Part shown: piece by piece, positions 49,591-58,106 of the stretch
Layout: each line of letters opens with the position of its first letter
Numbering within the stretch: position 1 is the first letter of the stretch
DNA from: Burkholderiales bacterium
GTDB taxonomy: Bacteria > Pseudomonadota > Gammaproteobacteria > Burkholderiales > Thiobacteraceae
Reading direction: 5' to 3'
NCBI GenBank assembly: GCA_023511995.1
Contig: JAIMAL010000012.1
Coordinates: 1 to 64,000 of the forward strand
Length of the DNA stretch: 64,000 nucleotides
Position numbers and translations under genes: made by a program
The notes under the pieces: generated by a model
Told to the model about the DNA's origin: nothing
Database searches by the model: none
The model's input: only the letters and a program-made list of their open reading frames with translations

Positions 49591-51777
49591 ATGCCCATTG
49601 CGCACATCGCCCTCGACGTTCCCCTGGACACCCTCTTTGAGTACACGGCCGTGGGGGCGCAGGCAGAAGACGTGGGGCGGCTTGCCCTGGTGCCCTTCGG
49701 CCGCGGCAGGCGGGTGGGGGTGATCGTGGGCTTCGCCGAGACGCCCACGGTGGAAGCGGGCCGGCTCAAGCCCGTGACCCGCGTTCTGCGGGAGCTGCCG
49801 GCGCTGCCGGCGGACATCCTGGAACTCGCCCGCTTCTGCGCCACCTACTACCACCATCCCCTGGGCCAGGTGCTCGCCACCCTGCTGCCCCAACGCCTGC
49901 GCCGCATGCCCCCCGCCCGCGCCGAAGAGCCGGTGTGGCGACTCTCTTCCGCGGGACGCGCAGTCGAACCAGGCAGCCTGCCGCAGCGGGCGGTCCGGCG
50001 TCGGCGGCTGCTGGCCACCCTCAAGGAGCGGGGCGAATTGAGCGCAGAGGAGTTGCGCGCTGTCTTTCCCGGCGCCGGCCGGGTGATGCAGGAATTCCTG
50101 GCCCTGGGTTGGGTGGAACGGGGCACGGCTACCCCACGGGTGGAAGCCCCCGCCACGCCCTATCCCCTGGAAACGCCGCCGGTTCTCAATCCCGACCAGG
50201 AGGCGGCGGTGGCGGCGGTATGCGCAGCCGGGGAGGGTTTCAGCGCCTGGCTCCTTCTGGGGGTGACGGGCAGCGGCAAGACCGAGGTCTATTCCCGCCT
50301 GATCGCCCACACCCTGGCAAAGGGCCGCCAGAGCCTGGTGCTGGTGCCGGAAATCAACCTCACGCCGCAGACCGAGGCCCGCTTCCGCCGCCGCTTCCCC
50401 CAGGCGACCATCATCAGCCTGCACAGCCATCTGGCCGAGGGGGAGCGCTTGAAGCGCTGGCGCCTGGCGCAGGAGGCAAAGGCGGACATCGTCCTCGGCA
50501 CGCGGCTTGCGGTATTCACCCCGCTGCCCCGCCTAGGGCTCATCGTCGTCGACGAGGAACACGACATCTCCTTCAAGCAGCAGGAGGGGCTGCGCTACTC
50601 CGCCCGCGACCTCGCCGTCTATCGCGCCCGGCAGCGGGGCGTGCCCATCGTCCTGGGCTCCGCCACCCCTTCCCTGGAAAGCTGGCACAACGCCTGCCTT
50701 AACCGCTACCATCTGCTGCGGCTGCCCCGTCGCGCAGTGGAGGGGGCCCGACCGCCGCGCCTCGGCCTCATCGACATCCGGCGCGAAGCCCTCACCGAGG
50801 GACTCAGCGCCCGCCTCATCCTTGCCCTCAAGGAGCGGCTGCGCCGCGGCGAGCAGAGCCTGCTCTTCCTCAACCGCCGGGGCTTTGCCCCCGTGCTCCA
50901 CTGCAGCGCCTGCGGTTGGCTTGCCGGCTGCCCCCGCTGCGCGGTGAAACTGGTGGTGCACCTTGCCGACCGGCGCCTGCGCTGCCACCACTGCGGCCAT
51001 GAGGAAGCCATCCCCCGCCACTGCCCCGACTGCGGTGCCCTGGAACTCAACCCCCTCGGCCAGGGCACGCAGCGGGTGGAACAGGCCCTGCGCCGGCTGC
51101 TGCCAGAGGCGCGCCTGCTGCGCATCGACCGCGACAGCACCCGCCGCCGCGCTGCCCTGCCGGACATGCTGGAGAAAGTGGCCGCCGGCGAGGTGGACAT
51201 CCTGCTGGGCACCCAGATGCTGACCAAGGGGCACGACTTTCCGCGACTCACCCTGGTGGGCATCCTCAATGCAGATGGCGGCCTCTACAGTGCCGATTTC
51301 CGCGCCTCGGAGCGGCTCTTTGCCCAGCTCCTGCAGGTGGCCGGCCGCGCCGGGCGCGCGAGCGCCGACGGCGAGGTGCTGATCCAGACCAGCCTGCCGG
51401 GCCACCCCCTCTTCGCCGCTCTGGCGCAGGGGGATTACGAGGCGTTCGCCACCACCTTGGCTGCGGAGCGGGAAGCGCTTCATCTTCCGCCCTTCTCCTT
51501 CCAGGCGTGGCTGCGCGCCGAGGCCCACAGCATGGAAGCGGTGATGGCGTTCCTCCGCGCCGCCCGCGCCTGCGCCAGGCCCGAGGGGGTCACCCTTTAT
51601 GATCCCGTGCCCGCGCCCCTTGCCCGCAAGGCCGGCAAGGCGCGCGCGCAGCTTCTCGTGGAAGCCGACTCGCGCAGCGCCCTGCAGGCTTTCCTCGGGC
51701 CGTGGCTGGTAAGCCTCAACGCCCTGCGGGCGCGGCAGGTGCGCTGGGCGCTGGATGTGGATCCTGTGGAACCCTGA
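49591..51777 (+). CDS. priA: Primosomal replication restart helicase
   Basis: 3'-5' helicase that reloads the replisome at stalled forks. The 728-residue protein has the N-terminal DNA-binding domain, Walker A GVTGSGKTEVY near residue 226, the DEEH box in VVDEEHDISFKQQ, and eight zinc-binding cysteines between about 440 and 490 (CSACGWLAGCPRC, CHHCG, HCPDCG). Helicase motifs continue with GTQMLTKGHDFPRLTLVG. The ATG at 49591 follows GTGAGAAGCC, a weak ribosome site. argS follows after 58 bases. Confidence 0.97.
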   Translation: MPIAHIALDVPLDTLFEYTAVGAQAEDVGRLALVPFGRGRRVGVIVGFAETPTVEAGRLKPVTRVLRELPALPADILELARFCATYYHHPLGQVLATLLPQRLRRMPPARAEEPVWRLSSAGRAVEPGSLPQRAVRRRRLLATLKERGELSAEELRAVFPGAGRVMQEFLALGWVERGTATPRVEAPATPYPLETPPVLNPDQEAAVAAVCAAGEGFSAWLLLGVTGSGKTEVYSRLIAHTLAKGRQSLVLVPEINLTPQTEARFRRRFPQATIISLHSHLAEGERLKRWRLAQEAKADIVLGTRLAVFTPLPRLGLIVVDEEHDISFKQQEGLRYSARDLAVYRARQRGVPIVLGSATPSLESWHNACLNRYHLLRLPRRAVEGARPPRLGLIDIRREALTEGLSARLILALKERLRRGEQSLLFLNRRGFAPVLHCSACGWLAGCPRCAVKLVVHLADRRLRCHHCGHEEAIPRHCPDCGALELNPLGQGTQRVEQALRRLLPEARLLRIDRDSTRRRAALPDMLEKVAAGEVDILLGTQMLTKGHDFPRLTLVGILNADGGLYSADFRASERLFAQLLQVAGRAGRASADGEVLIQTSLPGHPLFAALAQGDYEAFATTLAAEREALHLPPFSFQAWLRAEAHSMEAVMAFLRAARACARPEGVTLYDPVPAPLARKAGKARAQLLVEADSRSALQAFLGPWLVSLNALRARQVRWALDVDPVEP

Positions 51778-51808
51778 CAATGACACGGGCAAATTGCCGC
51801 TGTGCCGC

Positions 51809-51814
51809 TATAAT
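51809..51814 (+). promoter_or_regulatory. -10 element before argS
   Basis: A perfect TATAAT in the 58-base gap between priA and argS gives a predicted start near 51821, 15 bases before the argS ATG. The -35 position is not conserved. It suggests that argS has its own promoter in addition to read-through from priA. Confidence 0.4.
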
Positions 51815-51835
51815 CACGTTTTCTTCTCGCTCACC

Positions 51836-53560
51836 ATGTCCTTCCTGAAATCCCATTTGACCGAACTTTTGTCCGACGCCGTCGCCGTGGTGGCGCCCGA
51901 GGCGCAGGTCACCCTTGAACTGCTGCCCACCCGCCAGAGTGCCCATGGCGATATCGCCTGCAACGTGGCCCTCCAGCTTGCCCGCGCCCTCAAGCGCCCG
52001 CCGCGGGAGGTGGCGCGGGACATCGTCGATGCGCTGCCCCTCTCCCCCTGGCTGGAAAAAGTGGAAATCGCCGGTGCCGGTTTCATCAATTTCTTTTTCA
52101 ACCACGCCGCCAAACAGCGCATCGTGCCCTTGATCCTCAGCGAGGGCGAGGCCTTCGGCCGTGGCCGGCCCACGGGGCTCAAGGTGCAGGTGGAATTCGT
52201 CTCCGCCAATCCCACCGGGCCGTTGCACGTGGGCCATGGGCGCGGTGCGGCCTACGGGGCGTCGCTCGCCAACGTGCTGGCGGCGGCGGGACACGAGGTC
52301 ACCCGCGAGTTCTACGTCAACGATGCAGGGCGGCAGATGGACATCCTTGCCCTGTCCACGTGGCTGCGCTATCTGGAGCTCAACGGCATCAACGTGCCCT
52401 TCCCCCCCAACGCCTATCAGGGCGAATACGTGCGCGACATGGCGCGCATCATCTACACGCAGCACGGGGACCGCTATGTCCACGAGCCGTGGCGGGTGCT
52501 CGATGGCGCACCCTCCGTGGAGGAGGACCCGGAGGGCCATCTCGACCAGCTCATCCTCAACGCCAAGCGGCTTCTGGGCGAAGACTACGCCTATGTGCAT
52601 GACCTCGCCCTCACCGAGCAGCTCGGGGACTGCCGCAATGATCTCACCGAGTTCGGTGTGGTGTTCGACAACTGGTTTTCCGAGCGCTCCCTGTACGAAA
52701 ACGGTCTGGTGGAACGGGCTGTAGGCCTCCTCGATGAGCGCGGCCACCTCTACCGCCAGGACGGCGCGCTGTGGTTCCGCTCCACCGCCTTCGGTGACGA
52801 AAAGGACCGCGTGGTGCAGCGGGAAAACGGCCAGTACACCTATTTCGCCTCCGACATCGCCTACCACCTGAACAAATTCGAACGGGGCTTCGACCGCGTC
52901 ATCGATGTCTGGGGGGCCGACCATCACGGCTACATCGCCCGCGTCAAGGGCGCCTTGAGCGCCCTGGGGCTCGATGCGGAGCGGCTCACCGTGGCGCTGG
53001 TACAGTTCGCCGTCCTCTACCGCGGCAAGGAGAAGGTGCCCATGTCCACCCGCGCCGGCGAATTCGTCACCCTGCGGGAGCTGCGCAACGAGGTGGGCAA
53101 TGATGCGGCGCGGTTTTTCTACGTGCTGCGCAAGTCGGACCAGCATCTGGAATTCGACCTGGAACTCGCCAAGGCGCAGAGCAACGAAAACCCGGTCTAT
53201 TACATCCAGTACGCCCACGCGCGCTGTGCCAGCGTGCTGGCGAAATGGGGCGGGGATGCGGCCATGCTGCGCGAGGTGGATGTCTCGCCGCTGGTGAAGG
53301 AGCCGGAGCTGGCACTCCTCAAGACGCTCGCGGCCTACCCCGAGATGGTGGAAACCGCCGCGCGGGAACTCGCGCCCCACCACATTGCCCATTATCTGCG
53401 CGATCTCGCCGGCGACTTCCACACCTACTACAATGCGGAACAGTTCCTGGTGGAGGAGGAATCGGTGCGCCTGGCACGCCTGGCGCTGGTGGCCGCCACC
53501 GGCCAGGTGATCCGCAATGGCCTCGCTTTGCTGGGCGTTTCCGCGCCGGAGAAAATGTGA
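51836..53560 (+). CDS. argS: Arginyl-tRNA synthetase
   Basis: Class I aminoacyl-tRNA synthetase of 574 residues. The N-terminal additional domain is followed by VEFVSANPTGPLHVGHGRG with the HIGH-like HVGH near residue 130; the KMSKS region is of the MSTRAG type found in ArgRS. The C-terminal helical anticodon-binding domain with YAHARCASVLAKWG is complete. The ATG at 51836 is chosen over a frame running 27 codons upstream into priA. The SPOR-domain gene follows after 25 bases. Confidence 0.97.
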   Translation: MSFLKSHLTELLSDAVAVVAPEAQVTLELLPTRQSAHGDIACNVALQLARALKRPPREVARDIVDALPLSPWLEKVEIAGAGFINFFFNHAAKQRIVPLILSEGEAFGRGRPTGLKVQVEFVSANPTGPLHVGHGRGAAYGASLANVLAAAGHEVTREFYVNDAGRQMDILALSTWLRYLELNGINVPFPPNAYQGEYVRDMARIIYTQHGDRYVHEPWRVLDGAPSVEEDPEGHLDQLILNAKRLLGEDYAYVHDLALTEQLGDCRNDLTEFGVVFDNWFSERSLYENGLVERAVGLLDERGHLYRQDGALWFRSTAFGDEKDRVVQRENGQYTYFASDIAYHLNKFERGFDRVIDVWGADHHGYIARVKGALSALGLDAERLTVALVQFAVLYRGKEKVPMSTRAGEFVTLRELRNEVGNDAARFFYVLRKSDQHLEFDLELAKAQSNENPVYYIQYAHARCASVLAKWGGDAAMLREVDVSPLVKEPELALLKTLAAYPEMVETAARELAPHHIAHYLRDLAGDFHTYYNAEQFLVEEESVRLARLALVAATGQVIRNGLALLGVSAPEKM

Positions 53561-53585
53561 CCCCGCCTTTGACCCGAATCAGCCC

Positions 53586-54137
53586 ATGAGCAAGGACTAC
53601 AAACCCCGCACCGCCCCCCGTTCGCCGGCTGGCAATCCCATGCTCACCGGCATCCTCATCGGCATCATCATCGGCCTTGCCGCCGCCATCGCCGTGGCCT
53701 GGTATGTGCCTTCGCTCACCCGGGGTCTGCGCCAGCCGGAACCGCCGCCCGCGCCCAAGGAGGCCGCAGAAAAGCCGCCCAGCCCGCCTGCCGCCGGCGC
53801 GGAAGCGAAGAAGCCCCGCTTCGATTTCTACAACATCCTGCCCGGCACGGAGGAGGCGGTACCGGATCGCGCCATCAAGGAACCCGCCGCCGGCAGCAAA
53901 GAGCAGTTCTTCCTCCAGGCAGGAGCCTTCCAGAACCAGGCCGATGCCGACAACCTGAAAGCCCAGCTCGCCCTGATGGGCGTGGAAGCCACCGTGCAGA
54001 GCGCAAGCCTGGGGGACAAGGGGGTGTGGCACCGGGTGCGCATCGGGCCTTTCGCCAGTGTGGACGAAATGTCCCGGGTGCGGGCAACCCTGGCGCAGAA
54101 CGGCATCCAGGCAACGCTGATCAAAGTCAAGGAATAG
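53586..54137 (+). CDS. SPOR-domain membrane protein (FtsN-like)
   Basis: Bitopic cell-envelope protein of 183 residues. A short cytoplasmic tail is followed by the membrane helix LTGILIGIIIGLAAAIAVAW (about 20-39), a Pro/Ala-rich linker, and a C-terminal SPOR domain beginning FFLQAGAFQNQADADNL that binds denuded septal peptidoglycan. It is shorter than FtsN but of the usual form in betaproteobacteria downstream of argS. It is followed by dsbA after 9 bases. Confidence 0.9.
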   Translation: MSKDYKPRTAPRSPAGNPMLTGILIGIIIGLAAAIAVAWYVPSLTRGLRQPEPPPAPKEAAEKPPSPPAAGAEAKKPRFDFYNILPGTEEAVPDRAIKEPAAGSKEQFFLQAGAFQNQADADNLKAQLALMGVEATVQSASLGDKGVWHRVRIGPFASVDEMSRVRATLAQNGIQATLIKVKE

Positions 54138-54146
54138 GGATCTTCC

Positions 54147-54800
54147 ATGCCGACACGCCGCCGCTTCCTGGGCCTTGCCGCCGCCACCCTGGCGCTTTCA
54201 CCCTTCGCCTTGTCCCGCGCCGCCCTGGTCGCGGGCCGCGACTATGCGCTGGTGGAATTTCCCCAGCCCACCCTCGATCCGAAGCGGGTGGAGGTGCTGG
54301 AGCTCTTCTTTTACGGCTGCCCCCATTGTTTCGAGTTGGAGCCGCTGCTCACCAAATGGCTGAAGACCCTGCCGCGGCATGCCTATTTCCGCCGCATGCC
54401 GGCGGTCTTTCACGACGGCTGGGTGCCCCTGGCCAAGGCCTACTATGCGCTGGAAGCGCTGGGGCTTGTGGACAAACTCCATGCTGCGATCTTCGATGCC
54501 ATCCACCTCCAGGGGGCAAACCTCAACAAGCGGGAGAATCTGCTGCGCTTCATCGCCGCGCAGGGTGTGGATGCGGCCCGCTTCGGCGCCGCCTACGACT
54601 CCTTTGCCGTGCAGACCAAGGTCCAGCAGGCGAGGGAGCTCACCAGCGCCTATGGCATCCAGGGTGTACCCTCGATGATCGTCGATGGCCGTTACCGCAC
54701 CTCGAGCAGCCAGACCGGAGGCCACGAAAGACTCTTCCCCGTGCTGGACGAGCTCATCGCCCTGGCCTGGCGGGAGCGGTCGGGCAAACGCGCTTCCTGA
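54147..54800 (+). CDS. dsbA: Thiol:disulfide interchange protein DsbA
   Basis: Periplasmic oxidase of 217 residues that introduces disulfides. The active site is CPHC at residues 58-61 in FFYGCPHCFEL, and the cis-Pro loop is GIQGVPSMIV. The signal begins PTRRRFLGLAAAT, with a twin-arginine-like TRRRFLG, so export by Tat should be considered, although a Sec signal with basic start is also possible. Context after argS and the SPOR gene is common in betaproteobacteria. dsbB is not near. Confidence 0.94.
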   Translation: MPTRRRFLGLAAATLALSPFALSRAALVAGRDYALVEFPQPTLDPKRVEVLELFFYGCPHCFELEPLLTKWLKTLPRHAYFRRMPAVFHDGWVPLAKAYYALEALGLVDKLHAAIFDAIHLQGANLNKRENLLRFIAAQGVDAARFGAAYDSFAVQTKVQQARELTSAYGIQGVPSMIVDGRYRTSSSQTGGHERLFPVLDELIALAWRERSGKRAS

Positions 54801-54810
54801 GGCCAAGCCC

Positions 54811-55461
54811 ATGACCATCCGCGTCATTCTCGTGGACGATCACCCCCTCTTCCGTAAGGGCCTGGAGCATCTCGTCGCCAACGAGCCGGGTCTTGCCCTG
54901 GTCGGCCAGTTTGCCAGCGTCGAGGAAACGCGGGCGTGGCTGAAGGCGGGGGGAACCGCCGACGTCGCCCTCCTCGACCGGCGACTGCCGGGGGAGGAGG
55001 GCCTGTCCCTGGTGCCGGACCTCAAACAGGCCAACATCCGGGTGGTCATGCTCACCATCGCCGATGCGGAGTATGAAATCCGCGATGCCATCGAGCGCGG
55101 GGTGGACGGCTACATCCTCAAGTCCAGCGAGCCGGAGCAGATCCTGCAGGCCATCCGCTCCGTCCATGCGGGCAACAGCATGCTGCCCGCCGAGATCATG
55201 CAGAAAATGGCACGGGGGGAGCTCGCCGGCAGCCCCTTTGACAAGCTCTCCCCACGGGAGCTGGAAATCGTCGCCCACGTCGCCCGGGGCATGAGCAACC
55301 GCGCCATCGGCCAGGCCCTGAATCTTTCCGAGAACACCGTGCGCAACCACCTGCGCAACATCCTCGATAAGCTCAAGCTGGCCAACCGGGTGCAGGTGGC
55401 CACCCTGGCCCTGGAATTGGGTCTCGTCCGGCGGGCGGAAGGCGACGCGAAGAAGTCCTGA
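54811..55461 (+). CDS. LuxR/NarL-family response regulator
   Basis: Two-domain transcription factor of 216 residues. The receiver has Asp9/Asp10, phospho-acceptor Asp56 in ALLDRRLPG, Thr in MLTIAD and Lys in YILKSS. The C-terminal HTH is LSPRELEIVAHVARGMSNRA followed by LNLSENTVRNHLRNILDKL. The ATG at 54811 is 10 bases after dsbA. No histidine kinase lies near, so it is an orphan and its targets are unknown. Confidence 0.93.
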   Translation: MTIRVILVDDHPLFRKGLEHLVANEPGLALVGQFASVEETRAWLKAGGTADVALLDRRLPGEEGLSLVPDLKQANIRVVMLTIADAEYEIRDAIERGVDGYILKSSEPEQILQAIRSVHAGNSMLPAEIMQKMARGELAGSPFDKLSPRELEIVAHVARGMSNRAIGQALNLSENTVRNHLRNILDKLKLANRVQVATLALELGLVRRAEGDAKKS

Positions 55462-55483
55462 GCACGGGTTGGTCGAAAAGGAC

Positions 55484-55511
55484 TAGACATTCCTGGTCTG
55501 TGTGTTATAGT
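55484..55511 (+). promoter_or_regulatory. Predicted promoter of the leader upstream of the acetolactate synthase-like gene
   Basis: TAGACA at 55484-55489 and TATAGT at 55506-55511 differ from the consensus by one base each and are 16 bases apart. Transcription would begin near 55518, ahead of the leader ORF and hairpin. Confidence 0.55.
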
Positions 55512-55517
55512 GAAAGG

Positions 55518-55585
55518 GCAAGTGTGATGCTTGTTTCTGTTCAACTAGTGCTGTTCGGCCCCGAGACCCCTCGGGGCTTTTTTTT
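55518..55585 (+). ncRNA. Short terminated leader transcript (attenuator RNA or small RNA)
   Basis: The predicted start near 55518 and the intrinsic terminator ending at 55585 bound an RNA of about 68 nt. It contains a small stem (GCAAG...CUUGU at 55518-55534) and the coding start of a Leu/Val-rich leader peptide. It could be the attenuated form of the acetolactate synthase mRNA or an independent small RNA. No known RNA family was recognised. Confidence 0.42.
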
Positions 55586-55610
55586 GCCCGCCGGGGAGGC
55601 GCTGTCATGA
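55527..55610 (+). CDS. Leu/Val-rich leader ORF coupled to the acetolactate synthase-like gene
   Basis: A 27-codon frame starting ATG 55527, beginning MLVSVQLVLF, with six Leu or Val among residues 2-9. Such runs of branched-chain codons are the hallmark of leader peptides of ilv/leu attenuators, and the gene downstream encodes an acetolactate synthase-type enzyme. The frame runs through the terminator hairpin and its TGA overlaps the downstream ATG as ATGA (55607-55610). AAAGGG at 55513-55518 could be its ribosome site if transcription starts a little earlier. No alternative antiterminator pairing was found, so the classical mechanism is not demonstrated. Confidence 0.42.
   Translation: MLVSVQLVLFGPETPRGFFLPAGEALS
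55558..55585 (+). terminator. Intrinsic terminator before the acetolactate synthase-like gene
   Basis: GCCCCGAG (55558-55565), loop ACCC, CTCGGGGC (55570-55577), then eight T (55578-55585): a perfect 8-base GC-rich stem. It lies 21 bases before the downstream start codon and 97 bases after the response-regulator stop. Confidence 0.85.
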
Positions 55611-57241
55611 AGGCCGCCGAGCTTTTCGTCCGGTGTCTTGAAGCCGAAGGCGTGCGCTTCATCTACGGCGTGCCGGGGGAGGAAAACCTGGACATCATGG
55701 ATGCCCTGCTCGATTCCTCCATCCGTTTCATCACCACCCGCCACGAACAGGGCGCAGCCTTCATGGCCGATGTGGAGGGACGCCTCACCGGGCGCGCCGG
55801 GGTGTGTCTCGCCACCCTCGGCCCTGGCGCCACCAATCTGGTCACCGGCGTGGCCGACGCCAACCTGGATCACGCCCCGCTGGTGGCCATCGCCGGCCAG
55901 GCCGCCACCAACCGCCTGCACAAGGAATCCCACCAGGTGCTGGACCTCACCAACCTCTTCCAGCCCATCACCAAATACGCCACGCAGATTCTCAATCCGG
56001 AGATCATCCCGGAAGTGGTGCGCAAGGCCTTCAAGACCGCCCAAAGCCCAAAACAGGGGGCCTGTTTCATCGAGTTTCCGGAGAACATCGCGCGCATGGC
56101 GGACGTGCAGGCACGGCCCCTCAAGCCCGTGCCGGTGACCATCCCCCACCCCTCGCCGGAGCGGGTCGCGGCGGTGGCAGAGATCATCAGCGAGGCGGAA
56201 TTCCCCCTGATCCTGGCCGGCAACGGCCTGGTGCGCGCGGGCTGCTGCGATGCGCTGGTGGCCTTCGCCGAGAAGCTCAACATCCCCGTGGCCACCACCT
56301 TCATGGCCAAGGGGGCCATTCCCGACACCCACCCCCTTTCCCTGGGCACCGTGGGGCTGCAGGCCCACGACTATGTGTCCTGCGGCTTCGATCGGGCGGA
56401 CGTGATCATCTGCGTGGGTTACGACCTGGTGGAATACCCGCCGCGGCTTTGGCACCGCTCGGGGGATCGCAAAATCATCCACATCGACACCCACCCCGCC
56501 GAGGTGGATGCCTTCTACCCGGTAACCGACGGCGCCCTGGGGGATTTCCGCGTCACCCTGGCCGAGGTCGCGGGACGCGCCCGCCCCCACCACGGCCATC
56601 TGCACGAGCGGCTGCACGAGGCCATCCTGCGCGAGCTGCACGCGGAGGACGACGACCTCGCCTTCCCCCTCAAGCCCCAGCGCATCGTCGCCGACCTGCG
56701 CCGCGCCCTGGCTCGTGATGACATCGTCATTTGCGATGTGGGGGCACACAAAATGTGGATGGCGCGCATGTATCCCTGCGAGCGGCCCAACACCTGCATC
56801 ATTTCCAATGGCTTTGCCAGCATGGGCATCGCCGTGCCGGGGGCGGTGGCGGCGAAACTCAATTTCCCCCGGCAAAAGGTGGTGGCGGTCACCGGTGATG
56901 GCGGCTTCCTCATGAATTGCCAGGAAATCGAAACCGCCGTGCGTCTCGCGCTGCCCCTGGTGATCCTCGTCTGGAATGACGCCTCCTACGGGCTCATCGA
57001 ATGGAAGCAGCAGATCCAGTTCGGGCGCACCGCTCACGTGAAATTCACCAATCCGGATTTCGTGCGCCTTGCCGACGCCTTCGGCGCCAGGGGCTATCGC
57101 ATCCGCCACACCGAGGAACTGCTGCCCACCCTGCGGGAGGCGCTTGCCCTCGATACCGTGGCCATCATCGACTGTCCGGTGGATTACCGAGAGAACCTGC
57201 GCCTTACCCAGAAACTGGGGGAGATGGTCTGCCCCATCTGA
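55607..57241 (+). CDS. Acetolactate synthase-like thiamine-diphosphate enzyme (AlsS type)
   Basis: ThDP-dependent enzyme of 544 residues that most likely condenses two pyruvates to acetolactate. The catalytic Glu47 is in TTRHEQGAAFMAD, and the ThDP motif is GDGGFLMNCQEIETA ending WNDAS. The overall form matches the large-subunit-only AlsS proteins, as no ilvN-like regulatory subunit gene follows. A related 2-oxo-acid decarboxylase or carboligase is possible. It lies downstream of a leader ORF and terminator. Confidence 0.85.
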   Translation: MKAAELFVRCLEAEGVRFIYGVPGEENLDIMDALLDSSIRFITTRHEQGAAFMADVEGRLTGRAGVCLATLGPGATNLVTGVADANLDHAPLVAIAGQAATNRLHKESHQVLDLTNLFQPITKYATQILNPEIIPEVVRKAFKTAQSPKQGACFIEFPENIARMADVQARPLKPVPVTIPHPSPERVAAVAEIISEAEFPLILAGNGLVRAGCCDALVAFAEKLNIPVATTFMAKGAIPDTHPLSLGTVGLQAHDYVSCGFDRADVIICVGYDLVEYPPRLWHRSGDRKIIHIDTHPAEVDAFYPVTDGALGDFRVTLAEVAGRARPHHGHLHERLHEAILRELHAEDDDLAFPLKPQRIVADLRRALARDDIVICDVGAHKMWMARMYPCERPNTCIISNGFASMGIAVPGAVAAKLNFPRQKVVAVTGDGGFLMNCQEIETAVRLALPLVILVWNDASYGLIEWKQQIQFGRTAHVKFTNPDFVRLADAFGARGYRIRHTEELLPTLREALALDTVAIIDCPVDYRENLRLTQKLGEMVCPI

Positions 57242-57253
57242 GGCTGCCGTCCC

Positions 57254-58018
57254 TCAGGTGAAGAACCCCTTGTCCAAGAGCTCCAGCGCAAGGCGCATGT
57301 AGTCCCGCGCCCCGGGGCTTGCCGGGGCGAAGGCCAGCACGTCCTTGCCCACCGTGGGGCTGGCGGCAAGGGCCACGTTCTCCGCGATGCGGGTATCACA
57401 CAGTTCCTCGCCGAAGCGCTCTTGCAGCTTGTCGTAAATCTCGAAGGCAAGCTTGCGGCGGGCATCGAAGCGGGTAAGTACGATGCGTTTGGCGATGCGG
57501 CGGTTGAGGGGCCCCTCCAGCGCGCGCAAGGCGAGATCCAGTCGGTGCACGCCCTGCAGGGAGAGGAAATCGGCGGAAACCGGCACCAGCACGCGGTCGG
57601 CGGCGAGGATGGCGTTGAGGGAGAGCACCCCCAGCATGGGACAGCAGTCGATGAGGATGGGGGCACCCTCCCCCGCCAGGGTTTCGCCAAGACCCTGTTG
57701 CAGGCGGCGGGCCGCCGCCGCGCTGCGCCCATGCAGGGCCTCGATCTTGGCGAGCTCCATGTGCGCGGGAATGAGGCGCACGCCGTTGGGCATTTCCCGC
57801 ACCAGGGCGGCAAGGGGTTTTTCCTCGCGGAAAAAAGCCGCCACCGAATCATGCGCCGCCACCCCATTGAGGCCCAGGGCAAGGGTGAGATGGGCTTGGG
57901 GATCGAGATCGATGGCGATGGGGTCCTTGCCCATGCGGGCAAGCGCCGCGGCCACGTTCAGGGTGGTGGTGGTCTTGCCCACCCCCCCTTTCTGATTGAA
58001 CACGGCGATGACCGCCAA
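57254..58018 (-). CDS. ParA/Soj-family ATPase, orphan
   Basis: Deviant Walker ATPase of 254 residues. The Walker A is FNQKGGVGKTTTTLN with the signature Lys, followed by IAIDLDPQAHLT; LIDCCPMLGVLSLNA corresponds to Walker B with Cys-Cys in place of the usual PP-like segment. There is no N-terminal HTH. No parB or parS-like repeat lies adjacent, so chromosome segregation is not assured; positioning of another complex is possible. It converges with the acetolactate synthase gene, ending 12 bases from it. Confidence 0.88.
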   Translation of the reverse strand: MAVIAVFNQKGGVGKTTTTLNVAAALARMGKDPIAIDLDPQAHLTLALGLNGVAAHDSVAAFFREEKPLAALVREMPNGVRLIPAHMELAKIEALHGRSAAAARRLQQGLGETLAGEGAPILIDCCPMLGVLSLNAILAADRVLVPVSADFLSLQGVHRLDLALRALEGPLNRRIAKRIVLTRFDARRKLAFEIYDKLQERFGEELCDTRIAENVALAASPTVGKDVLAFAPASPGARDYMRLALELLDKGFFT

Positions 58019-58065
58019 ACCCCACTCCTAAACCAGGAGAAACGCCAAAGCCGCGGCGCCGCCTT

Positions 58066-58098
58066 CCCCTTTTGCCGGACGGCTCACCAGAAAAGGGG
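58066..58098. repeat. Inverted repeat between the hns-like and parA-like genes
   Basis: CCCCTTTT at 58066-58073 and AAAAGGGG at 58091-58098 form a perfect 8-base inverted repeat with a 17-base loop that itself contains GCCG-GA-CGGC. It lies just after the H-NS stop and could end that transcript, although no clean U-run follows on the minus strand. Confidence 0.4.
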
Positions 58099-58106
58099 CC
58101 GGAAAT

